Assembly: GCA_002490665.1 (NCBI GenBank)
Contig: DKUL01000041.1
Coordinates: 638 to 7,704 of the forward strand
Reading direction: 5' to 3'
DNA length: 7,067 nt
DNA from: Lachnospiraceae bacterium UBA7205
GTDB lineage: Bacteria > Bacillota > Clostridia > Lachnospirales > Lachnospiraceae
The translations under genes were made by a program, and so were the position numbers. Below, one piece after another: positions 1 to 5,868 of this stretch. Under the pieces are notes generated by a model. That model had not been told where the DNA came from. It did no database searches and saw only the letters and a program-made list of their open reading frames with translations. How positions within the stretch are numbered: position 1 is the stretch's first letter; the number at the start of each line of letters is the position of its first letter.

Positions 1-31
1 GGCGCCTCTTCAGCCTCTTGAGTACTTCTCC
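1..31 (-). tRNA. tRNA-Ser, 5' part only (cut by window edge)
   Basis: Read on the minus strand from position 31 down, the sequence begins GGAGAAG (acceptor stem 5' half), then TA, then a D-arm with CTC/GAG stem and a loop AAGAGGCTGAA carrying the conserved GG, then the start of the anticodon stem. This pattern matches the first 31 nt of bacterial serine tRNAs. The anticodon, variable arm and 3' half lie outside the window, so the isoacceptor cannot be read; serine is inferred from resemblance of the acceptor and D-arm, and a leucine tRNA is the main alternative. A consensus promoter about 65 nt upstream supports a real transcribed stable RNA. Confidence 0.8.
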
Positions 32-96
32 TCGTTACTGAATTAAATCCTCTACCAATATTTAAATCGTGCGCCTTCTCGCTCGACGCAAAATCT

Positions 97-125
97 ATTA
101 TACATAAGTCCATAGCCCTTGTCAA
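97..125 (-). promoter_or_regulatory. Consensus sigma-70/sigma-A promoter for the tRNA
   Basis: On the minus strand a perfect TTGACA (125-120) and a perfect TATAAT (102-97) are separated by exactly 17 nt. Transcription would start near position 90 and run left into the tRNA, leaving a 5' leader of about 60 nt to be removed by processing. A fully consensus promoter is typical of stable RNA genes. Confidence 0.9.
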
Positions 126-191
126 CAGGTTTTTTCAATTTTTCTAAAATATTTTTAAGCATATAATAAATGACAGGTTTTTTATGAAGTC

Positions 192-220
192 TTGTGTAGT
201 TTTTAGAATTTGTGTATACT
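192..220 (+). promoter_or_regulatory. Probable promoter of the ybaK-hydratase operon
   Basis: TTGTGT (192-197) and TATACT (215-220) are spaced 17 nt apart in AT-rich DNA, 31 nt before the ybaK start codon. Each hexamer departs from consensus in one or two places. It points away from the tRNA promoter, so the two share this roughly 220-bp intergenic region. No other promoter-like site is seen before the next three genes, which are only 17-20 bp apart. Confidence 0.65.
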
Positions 221-250
221 AGAGTAAATACTTTTAAAGGAGCTTAATCA

Positions 251-751
251 ATGGCAAAATCAGATGAATCAAAGTCAAAAGCAAAAACGAACGCGATGCG
301 TATGCTGGACACGAAAAAAATACCCTATACGACACACACCTATGAGTGTGATGAATTCATAGATGCCATTCAGATTGCCGACATGCTTGGTCTCCCATAC
401 GAAAAGGTATACAAGACGCTTGTCACGCAGGGAAGCAGCAAAAATTATTATGTGTTTGTCATTCCTATTGCAGAAGAACTGGACATGAAAAAGGCTGCAA
501 GGTCAGTAGGTGAAAAATCCGTGGCAATGCTTCACGTAAAGGAAATCCTTGCCGTCACAGGTTATATCAGGGGCGGATGTACAGCAATCGGCATGAAAAA
601 ACAGTATGTCACTCGTATTGATAATCGTGCACAGCAGCTGGAAGAAATAATTGTCAGCGGCGGCAAGCTTGGTATACAGCTGGAACTTACACCGCAAAAT
701 CTGGCGGCGGCTGCCAATGCGGAATTTGCAGATATTATTTTTTATCCATAA
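251..751 (+). CDS. ybaK: YbaK/EbsC-family aminoacyl-tRNA deacylase (Cys-tRNA(Pro) type)
   Basis: The 166-residue product has the length and layout of the YbaK/EbsC family, cytoplasmic trans-editing enzymes that hydrolyse mischarged tRNA, classically Cys-tRNA(Pro). The conserved lysine lies in the VYKTLV segment (Lys55), followed by a hydrophobic strand YYVFVIP (67-72) and the family signature GYIRGGCTAIGMKK (104-117). The C-terminal SGGKLGIQLELTP segment also fits the family. The N-terminal 12 residues are polar and poorly conserved. The ATG start is supported by AAAGGAG at 236-242 with 8-nt spacing and a promoter at 192-220. It is the first gene of a tight run with the hydratase subunits, 20 bp upstream of the next gene. 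The family is clear; the preferred misacylated substrate (Cys-tRNA(Pro) versus another) cannot be proved from sequence. Confidence 0.92.
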   Translation: MAKSDESKSKAKTNAMRMLDTKKIPYTTHTYECDEFIDAIQIADMLGLPYEKVYKTLVTQGSSKNYYVFVIPIAEELDMKKAARSVGEKSVAMLHVKEILAVTGYIRGGCTAIGMKKQYVTRIDNRAQQLEEIIVSGGKLGIQLELTPQNLAAAANAEFADIIFYP

Positions 752-771
752 TTATAGAAAGGACACACACA

Positions 772-1614
772 ATGAAAACAATTCATGTAGCAGAACTCAC
801 ACAAAATATCAGGGAAATGTGTATTGAAGCCAACCACTGCCTCACTTCTGATATGGATTGCGCGCTCAAAAATGCCGTAAATACAGAAAGGAGCCAGCTT
901 GGAAAACAGATTTTAAACCAGCTTCAGGACAACCTCCGGATTGCAGGCGATGACAGGATTCCCATTTGCCAGGATACTGGGATGGCAGTTATTTTTCTGG
1001 AAATCGGTCAGGACGTGCATTTCGAGGGAGGAAATCTGGAGGAGGCTGTCAATGAAGGTGTCCGGCAGGGTTATGCAGACGGTTTTTTACGGAAATCCGT
1101 TGTCAAAGACCCTCTCATCCGTGAGAACACAAGGGACAACACGCCTGCTGTCATCCACTACGAAATGACTTCGGGCGAAAGCGTTAAGATTACAGTAGCG
1201 CCCAAGGGATTCGGCAGCGAAAACATGAGCCGTGTCTTTATGCTCAAGCCTGCTGATGGAATGGAAGGCGTTAAAAATGCAATCCTTACAGCGGTGAAGG
1301 ATGCCGGTCCCAATGCCTGTCCGCCCATGGTTGTCGGTGTCGGCATCGGGGGAACATTTGAGAAATGTGCCATTATGGCGAAAAAGGCGCTTACGCGGCC
1401 GGTTGACGAGCATTCTGCCATTCCTTATGTCAGGGAAATGGAGGAGGAGCTTCTGGACAGAATCAACCGCACTGGCATTGGTCCTGGCGGACTGGGCGGC
1501 ACGACAACTGCCCTTGCTGTCAATATAAACACTTATCCGACACATATAGCCGGGCTTCCGGTAGCCGTCAACATATGCTGCCATGTGAACCGCCATGCGG
1601 TAAGGATTATCTGA
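772..1614 (+). CDS. Fe-S fumarate hydratase / tartrate dehydratase, alpha subunit
   Basis: The 280-residue protein is the N-terminal (iron-sulfur) half of a class I fumarase, here encoded as a separate subunit. It should bind a 4Fe-4S cluster through three cysteines seen at expected positions: Cys66 in ICQDTG, Cys183 in NACPP and Cys270 in the C-terminal CHVNRH motif. Other family blocks are the GFGSENMSR segment (146-154), GVGIGGTFEKC (189-199) and GPGGLGGTTTAL (237-248). With the beta subunit encoded next it would interconvert fumarate and malate, or dehydrate L-tartrate; the two activities share this fold and cannot be separated by eye. No tartrate transporter or regulator is visible, which makes fumarase the default. 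The ATG is supported by GAAAGGA at 757-763 with 8-nt spacing. Such clusters are oxygen-sensitive, fitting an anaerobe. Confidence 0.93.
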   Translation: MKTIHVAELTQNIREMCIEANHCLTSDMDCALKNAVNTERSQLGKQILNQLQDNLRIAGDDRIPICQDTGMAVIFLEIGQDVHFEGGNLEEAVNEGVRQGYADGFLRKSVVKDPLIRENTRDNTPAVIHYEMTSGESVKITVAPKGFGSENMSRVFMLKPADGMEGVKNAILTAVKDAGPNACPPMVVGVGIGGTFEKCAIMAKKALTRPVDEHSAIPYVREMEEELLDRINRTGIGPGGLGGTTTALAVNINTYPTHIAGLPVAVNICCHVNRHAVRII

Positions 1615-1631
1615 GATAAAGGAGAATGGAA

Positions 1632-2183
1632 ATGGAACGATATATGAATGCCCCACTTACGGATGAAGATGCCAAATCCCTGCATTCGGGGGATTATGTT
1701 TATATCACGGGCACTATCTACACTGCGCGGGATGCGGCGCATCTGCGTATGTATGAAGCACTTGACCGAAATGAAACGCTTCCATTGGAGCTGGCTCATA
1801 ATATTATTTATTATATGGGGCCTTCTCCTGCGAGGGAGGGACGCCCCATTGGTTCCGCGGGTCCTACGACAGCCAGCCGTATGGACAAGTACACGCCAAG
1901 GCTGTTAGACCTTGGCCTGAAAGGAATGATTGGAAAGGGAAAGCGCAGTGACGCTGTAAGAGAAGCCATCGTGCGCAACGGCGCCGTCTACTTCGCGGCT
2001 GTCGGCGGTGCCGGCGCCCTTTTGTCGAAATCAATTATAGCATCCGAGGTTGTCGCCTACGACGACCTCGGCACGGAAGCAATCCGCAGGCTCGAAGTGG
2101 AGAACTTTCCTGTCATTGTGGTTATTGACGCGGAGGGGAACAACCTTTACGAAACTGCTGTCAGGGAGTTCGGAACAATATAG
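1632..2183 (+). CDS. Fe-S fumarate hydratase / tartrate dehydratase, beta subunit
   Basis: This 183-residue protein is the C-terminal swivelling half of class I fumarase as a free subunit. Family blocks are visible in order: SGDYVYITGTIYTARDAAH (19-37), YYMGPSPA (60-67), the substrate-binding GSAGPTTASRMD (74-85), MIGKGKRSD (99-107), VGGAGALLSKSI (124-135) and DLGTEAIRRLEVENFPVIV (145-163). The start at 1632 is preferred over an in-frame ATG at 1626, because AAAGGAG (1618-1624) lies 7 nt from the former and only 1 nt from the latter. The alpha subunit ends 17 bp upstream, so the two are surely co-translated from one message and form a heteromeric enzyme. Nothing looks truncated or out of place. 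Confidence 0.93.
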   Translation: MERYMNAPLTDEDAKSLHSGDYVYITGTIYTARDAAHLRMYEALDRNETLPLELAHNIIYYMGPSPAREGRPIGSAGPTTASRMDKYTPRLLDLGLKGMIGKGKRSDAVREAIVRNGAVYFAAVGGAGALLSKSIIASEVVAYDDLGTEAIRRLEVENFPVIVVIDAEGNNLYETAVREFGTI

Positions 2184-2201
2184 CGAAAGGATGCCTGTCC
2201 C

Positions 2202-2945
2202 ATGAAATACTTGAAAGCCTTTTTGGCAGTTATTATGCTATGCCTGCTTTTTGGATGCGGTGCGGACGACGGCATCACGTTGAAATCCATTACCTGTGAT
2301 GCACGGCAGACGAGGACGGAAAATAATTACTTTATTTCTGCGGATTTTCAGAATGAAAACATTTGTCTTTCTGATGCGGCGGCGGGCAGGGAACTGGCAT
2401 CCATTGCGGCATCCTACGGTACTGGGAGTCTGTATCTGAGCATGGCGGACGAAAACAATGGCTGCCTTTTATACTGCAGCTCACCGGCATGCGGCCTGAT
2501 GATGAAGCAGCTGTATGTCACAAAGGACAGATGGCAGACATATGATGCGGCGGATATCAGCAGCCAGATTGACGGATATCCAACCAGCCTGTCCATGCAG
2601 TCCGATAAGCATTTATATATTGGCGCGCAGATGCGCAGTGATGGATATTTATTTGAAACAACGGATGGCGGAACGAGCTGGCGTCCTGTTATCATTGATG
2701 ATGAAATTGAGAAATGCCAGTATGGATATGCGCCGATTTTTGATGGCAAAAATGACATTTATTATCTGCTTCTGGAATGCTATGGTTCCTATTCCCTGTA
2801 CCAGTCAGATGCCATGTTGTCAGACTGGGAACTGCTGGGCACACTTTCGCTGGATGGTGAATCGAACCTGTTGGAATCATACTTTATTCTGGAAGATGCG
2901 GTGATAATTGAAGATACGCAGGGTCAGACTTTTCGGATACGTTAG
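2202..2945 (+). CDS. Putative lipoprotein with Asp-box (beta-propeller-like) motif
   Basis: I do not recognise this 247-residue protein as a named family. It begins with a lysine-containing n-region, a hydrophobic stretch and a lipobox-like LLFGC with the predicted lipidated cysteine at residue 19, so it is probably anchored to the outer face of the cytoplasmic membrane. Residues 153-160, TTDGGTSW, match the sialidase/BNR Asp-box pattern, and a degenerate copy is seen around YVTKDRWQTY (105-114). Together with repeated aromatic/glycine beta-strand segments this suggests a small or partial beta-propeller with no catalytic assignment. GAAAGGA (2185-2191) precedes the ATG by 10 nt. It follows the beta subunit by 18 bp and is probably co-transcribed. 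Its TAG stop lies in the left end of the MITE-like element; removing the element and one TTA copy would leave the same stop, so the protein is not shortened by the insertion. Confidence 0.75.
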   Translation: MKYLKAFLAVIMLCLLFGCGADDGITLKSITCDARQTRTENNYFISADFQNENICLSDAAAGRELASIAASYGTGSLYLSMADENNGCLLYCSSPACGLMMKQLYVTKDRWQTYDAADISSQIDGYPTSLSMQSDKHLYIGAQMRSDGYLFETTDGGTSWRPVIIDDEIEKCQYGYAPIFDGKNDIYYLLLECYGSYSLYQSDAMLSDWELLGTLSLDGESNLLESYFILEDAVIIEDTQGQTFRIR

Positions 2946-3062
2946 GAACTGTCAATAAATAACTTTTAAATAGTGCGCCTGATTTTTGAGTAATCGCTTT
3001 AGCGATTTGATACCGGAGAAAAAGACAAGCAATATTAAAAGTTATTTTTGGACAGTTCCTTA
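2942..3062. mobile_element. MITE-like element with 25-bp terminal inverted repeats
   Basis: The left arm at 2945-2969 and the reverse complement of the right arm at 3035-3059 agree in 23 of 25 positions, both starting GGAACTGTC and ending AATAACTTTTAA. Both outer ends are flanked by TTA (2942-2944 and 3060-3062), which looks like a 3-bp target duplication. The 65-bp interior has no coding capacity and holds a perfect palindrome near its centre. Size, inverted ends and lack of a gene fit a non-autonomous miniature element mobilised in trans by a transposase. A TNA-type target is known for some IS5-group elements, but I cannot assign the parent. An alternative is that the whole sequence acts only as a large hairpin or terminator; the flanking duplication argues for insertion. 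It sits between the lipoprotein stop codon and the metal-regulator gene. Confidence 0.75.
2992..3007. repeat. Short palindrome inside the MITE-like element
   Basis: AATCGCTTTAGCGATT is a self-complementary hairpin (7-bp arms around TT). It lies in the middle of the element, so a transcript through the region could fold as a long outer stem plus this inner hairpin. No U-run follows, so it is not called a terminator. Confidence 0.7.
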
Positions 3063-3106
3063 GGGCGTGTTTGAAAAATGCTCTGGGAAAGGAGTACAGA
3101 CATACA

Positions 3107-3511
3107 ATGAGTTACATTCAGCACAAAGCCGAGGAATCCCTTGAGGATTACCTTGAGACAATTCTCATCCTGAGCAGGCGCCTTTCCGTGGTGCGTTCCA
3201 TCGACGTGGCGACTGAACTGAATTTTTCGAAACCAAGTGTGAGCGTTGCCATGAAAAACCTGAAAAACCGCGGTTACATCACGGTTTCGCCGGAAGGGTA
3301 CCTCCATCTGACGGACGATGGGAGAAAAATCGCAGAAAGCGTATACGAACGTCATACTTTGCTGACTGACTGGCTGGTTTACCTGGGTGTTGACCCCGAG
3401 GTTGCTGCCAGCGACGCCTGCAAAATGGAGCATGACATCACCCCGGAAAGCTATGAGGCGATGAAAAAATGCATCCTGTCCATCTTATCTGCGGAAAACG
3501 GTAATTCGTGA
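3107..3511 (+). CDS. DtxR/MntR-family metal-dependent transcriptional regulator
   Basis: The 134-residue protein has the short MntR-like architecture: an N-terminal winged helix with recognition region SKPSVSVAMKNL (41-52) and wing GYITVSPEGYLHLTD (56-70), then the dimerisation/metal domain, with no SH3/FeoA-like C-terminal domain. Candidate metal ligands by alignment with known members are Asp14 and Glu17 (EDYLE), His83 (ERHTLL), Cys105, Glu108 and His109 (CKMEH). It would bind DNA when loaded with Mn2+ or Fe2+ and repress metal uptake or oxidative-stress genes; none of its likely targets is visible here. The ATG at 3107 is chosen over an in-frame TTG at 3071 because AAAGGAG (3088-3094) lies 12 nt before the ATG and inside the longer reading. 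No good promoter is seen between the gene and the adjacent mobile element. It ends 2 bp from the convergent radical SAM gene. Confidence 0.88.
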   Translation: MSYIQHKAEESLEDYLETILILSRRLSVVRSIDVATELNFSKPSVSVAMKNLKNRGYITVSPEGYLHLTDDGRKIAESVYERHTLLTDWLVYLGVDPEVAASDACKMEHDITPESYEAMKKCILSILSAENGNS

Positions 3512-3513
3512 TT

Positions 3514-4353
3514 TTAGCAGTTTCCAACAAACACATATTTTAAATGCTTTCTGGCTGCCTCTGCGAGACTGTACACTTTTTCCACTGCTGTCGCCTCCCT
3601 GTCTGTCATATGATATCGCGGGAAAAAACGCGTGACATGCAGCGGAATTTCCCTGCCGGCAAGCGCCCCGACAGATGCTATCCATTCTGCCTCCTCCTCC
3701 ATTTCTGATATCTCGTCATTTTTACCCGGCACAATCAGCGTGGTAAGCTCCACATGGCATGCCGCCGCAGCATGCCGGATAAATTCCCTGACGGTTTCCA
3801 GATCCCCGCCAAGCTCCCTGTAATACGATTCCCGAAAGCCTTTCAGGTCAATATTCATGGCGTCTGTCAGGGGAAGGATTTCCTCCAATACTGCCAGAGA
3901 TGCGGTTCCATTTGTCACCAGTACGTTTTTCATCCCTGCCTTTCTTACCAGTGCGCCCGCGTCGCGTATATACTCCCATCCGACCAGCGGTTCATTATAC
4001 GTGTACGCCACACCGATGTTTCCCGCATCTTTGCAGGCAAGCGCCTTATCCACAAGAGCTTCCGGCGAAATATAGACAGATTCCGCCGCCCTGGCATCCG
4101 CCATGGAAATCTCATGGTTCTGGCAGAAAGCACAACGCAGATTGCATCCATAGCTTCCGACGGACAGAATCCGGCTTCCGGGATGAAACAGCTTCAGTGG
4201 TTTTTTCTCAATTGCATCCAGTGCCATGGAAGTGATTCTCCCATAGTTTTCACACACTATTTTTCCCTGCTCATTTTTCCTTGCCCTGCAAAGTCCCCTC
4301 TGTCCGGGTTCCAGGCTGCAATGATGCATACAGGTCTGACAGACTGTTTTCAA
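3514..4353 (-). CDS. amrS: AmmeMemoRadiSam system radical SAM enzyme
   Basis: This 279-residue protein is a radical S-adenosylmethionine enzyme related to pyruvate-formate-lyase activases. The cluster motif CxxxCxxC is Cys70, Cys74 and Cys77 in YGCNLRCAFCQN. An N-terminal cysteine set (Cys5, Cys8, Cys12, Cys22) precedes it, as in AmrS-type proteins. Further family blocks are YTYNEPL (117-123), VTNGT (146-150), AMNIDLKGF (165-173) and HVTRFFPRY (239-247). The chain stops at VFVGNC, without the cysteine-rich C-terminal extension found in many longer relatives. The start is TTG at 4353-4351, supported by AAAGGGG (4368-4362) with 8-nt spacing. It lies 40 bp downstream of the Memo-AMMECR1 fusion and is probably in the same operon. 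The substrate of the system is not known to me; no glycyl-radical enzyme is encoded nearby. Confidence 0.9.
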   Translation of the reverse strand: MKTVCQTCMHHCSLEPGQRGLCRARKNEQGKIVCENYGRITSMALDAIEKKPLKLFHPGSRILSVGSYGCNLRCAFCQNHEISMADARAAESVYISPEALVDKALACKDAGNIGVAYTYNEPLVGWEYIRDAGALVRKAGMKNVLVTNGTASLAVLEEILPLTDAMNIDLKGFRESYYRELGGDLETVREFIRHAAAACHVELTTLIVPGKNDEISEMEEEAEWIASVGALAGREIPLHVTRFFPRYHMTDREATAVEKVYSLAEAARKHLKYVFVGNC

Positions 4354-4393
4354 TTTTTACACCCCTTTCCCCTGCGTCCATGACACAGATACG

Positions 4394-5779
4394 CTAAAAA
4401 TGCCTGATTACTTCGAAGCGTTCCAGCATGATGTCCTCCCCTTCGCCGATGCCTGCCTTACGCCTTGCGACTGCAATCTGTTCCTCCACGGTATCTATGC
4501 CGTCCAGGTTTGGAAGCAGCAGACCACGCCTGCTGCCTTTTGTCACAATGACGCCATACCGTCTGACGTCCAGTTCGTCAGGTGTTTCTACAGGCTCCGT
4601 GTCGCCCAATACGTCCACGCTAATCTCAAGCCTGTCCAGTTCATCCTGCCGAATCGGCGCAAATCTGGGGTCGCGGCATGCCGCACTGATGGCATTCTCT
4701 ATGATTTCTTCTGCCACAGAAGCCTGCACGGCATGAATCGTCCCAATACAGCCGCGCAGACCGCCGTCTTCTTTAATGGAAACAAAGACGCCTGCCTTCT
4801 GGCTGTACAGCTCCCTTGGCAGTCCGTCTGGCACTGCTATTTTCTCTCCCATTCGCACATGGCTTTCTATTGTCTTTCTGGCAAGCTGCACGTAGGCATC
4901 TTCCTGTTCTCTCTGTCTCGCGATTTTTGCCTTCTCTTTTTCCTCAAACTGTTCCCCGAAATTGCGTTTTGCATCACTGCCGCACGCCGTATAGCTGCAC
5001 ACGCCGTAGCCAACACCAAATACGCCTTCATAGGACAAGGCTTTTGCTTCCACTTTCATTTTGTCAAGCGCTCCTGCCATAACCACAAACGAGCGGTGCC
5101 CGCATTCCCCTGCCTTTTCACAGAGGTCTTCCGGAAAATAAAACAGCTCTTCAAAGGCGGCTTTTGCCATCACGTCCATAATACGGCCGTCATACTCCGG
5201 TCCCTCCTTGCGGTATCCGTAAGGCCCGTCTTCCTTTAACCGGTGTGACAAATCCCCGCTTGCAATCAGGACTGTTGTCCTGTCCAGGATTCTTGCTGCC
5301 TCCTGGATAAGCTGCCCGAGCTGATAATGCTTTTTCAGGTGCATGCCGGACAAGCCTATGCGCACGAGCCGGTAATCTTTTACATACTGGTTCACGAAAT
5401 ATAACGGAACCATCGTTCCATGGTCTAGCCGCCGGTCGCGCTCCCCTCTTGTTCCTGCCGGAAGGTCTGCTGCATCCGCCAGCTTGCATATCTGATTTAC
5501 AAATGCTGTGTCGTACTGGACTTCCATCTGTACCTGGGGCGCCCGAAACTGTGAAAAATCCCCCGATGCACCTTTTCCGGGCGATATATGGAAATAGTCG
5601 GAATACAGTATCTGGTGCGGGGACATTAAAACGATTGTCTCCGGTTTCAGGCTGCCGATGGTGCGCGCAACCGTCTGGTAGGCATCTATCGTTTTCTGGA
5701 TTTTTTTCTCCTCGCCCCTGCCAATCTCCGGTATGATAATCGGCGGGTGGGGTACCATAAATGCTGCTGTAACTGCCAT
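4394..5779 (-). CDS. amrB/amrA: Memo-AMMECR1 fusion (AmmeMemoRadiSam proteins B and A)
   Basis: The 461-residue product joins two conserved domains. Residues 1-265 are a Memo-like domain of the LigB/extradiol-dioxygenase fold, with MVPHPPIIIPE at the N-terminus (His11), SPHQ (His55), DHGTMVPL (His120), ASGDLSHR (174-180) and ECGHRSF (225-231). A charged, probably helical linker (about 275-295) leads into an AMMECR1 domain (about 296-461) with the diagnostic LRGCIG at 341-346, CRDPRF (368-373) and ISVDVLG (386-392). The start at 5779 has AAAGGAG at 5795-5789 with 9-nt spacing; a 13-residue extension from a TTG at 5818 has no comparable site. With the radical SAM gene downstream it completes the three-part AmmeMemoRadiSam set. 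A cytoplasmic metalloprotein role is plausible from the Memo fold, but no reaction is established. Confidence 0.92.
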   Translation of the reverse strand: MAVTAAFMVPHPPIIIPEIGRGEEKKIQKTIDAYQTVARTIGSLKPETIVLMSPHQILYSDYFHISPGKGASGDFSQFRAPQVQMEVQYDTAFVNQICKLADAADLPAGTRGERDRRLDHGTMVPLYFVNQYVKDYRLVRIGLSGMHLKKHYQLGQLIQEAARILDRTTVLIASGDLSHRLKEDGPYGYRKEGPEYDGRIMDVMAKAAFEELFYFPEDLCEKAGECGHRSFVVMAGALDKMKVEAKALSYEGVFGVGYGVCSYTACGSDAKRNFGEQFEEKEKAKIARQREQEDAYVQLARKTIESHVRMGEKIAVPDGLPRELYSQKAGVFVSIKEDGGLRGCIGTIHAVQASVAEEIIENAISAACRDPRFAPIRQDELDRLEISVDVLGDTEPVETPDELDVRRYGVIVTKGSRRGLLLPNLDGIDTVEEQIAVARRKAGIGEGEDIMLERFEVIRHF

Positions 5780-5811
5780 AAAACCTTGCTCCTTTCGTAG
5801 ACTGTTGGAAA

Positions 5812-5830
5812 ACCACAATTTGTTTGTGGT
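5812..5830 (-). terminator. Weak hairpin between the small TPR-like gene and the Memo fusion
   Basis: ACCACAA (5812-5818) and TTGTGGT (5824-5830) form a perfect 7-bp stem with a 5-nt loop. On the minus strand the stem is followed by a short T-run (TTTT within GGTTTTCC), so it could weakly terminate transcription coming from the small gene that ends at 5869. It also lies 33 bp before the Memo-AMMECR1 start codon, so it could equally be an operator or leader element. The stem is AT-rich and the T-run short, hence low confidence in the role. Confidence 0.35.
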
Positions 5831-5868
5831 AATTTTATTCTATCTTTCTGTTATTCTAATTGATTTAG

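Noticed and set aside
125..180. Direct repeat of ACAGGTTTTTT near 125 and 172
   Set aside because: Two short copies in a T-rich intergenic region, with no third copy and no regular spacing; probably compositional.
1087..1656. Minus-strand open frame of 189 codons
   Set aside because: It lies opposite the hydratase alpha subunit, which has all expected cluster ligands; no conserved motif is seen on the minus strand.
2942..3062. Whole region as an ordinary intrinsic terminator
   Set aside because: The inverted arms are 65 bp apart, there is no U-run after the stem, and TTA is duplicated at both borders, which fits an insertion better. A terminator-like effect remains possible.
3071..3109. TTG at 3071 as the start of the metal regulator
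   Set aside because: The AAAGGAG site at 3088-3094 lies inside the added segment and serves the ATG at 3107, and homologous architecture begins near that ATG.
3754..4383. Plus-strand open frame of 209 codons
   Set aside because: It is antisense to the radical SAM gene and is a by-product of its codon bias; the product is cysteine/histidine-rich without any recognisable domain.
4400..5239. Long open frame on the plus strand (279 codons)
   Set aside because: It is antisense to the Memo-AMMECR1 fusion, whose conserved motifs are unmistakable. The plus-strand translation shows no family motif.
5780..5818. TTG at 5818 as the start of the Memo-AMMECR1 fusion
   Set aside because: The extension MWFSNSLRKEQGF covers the hairpin and the ribosome binding site, and Memo domains begin close to the PHPP motif.
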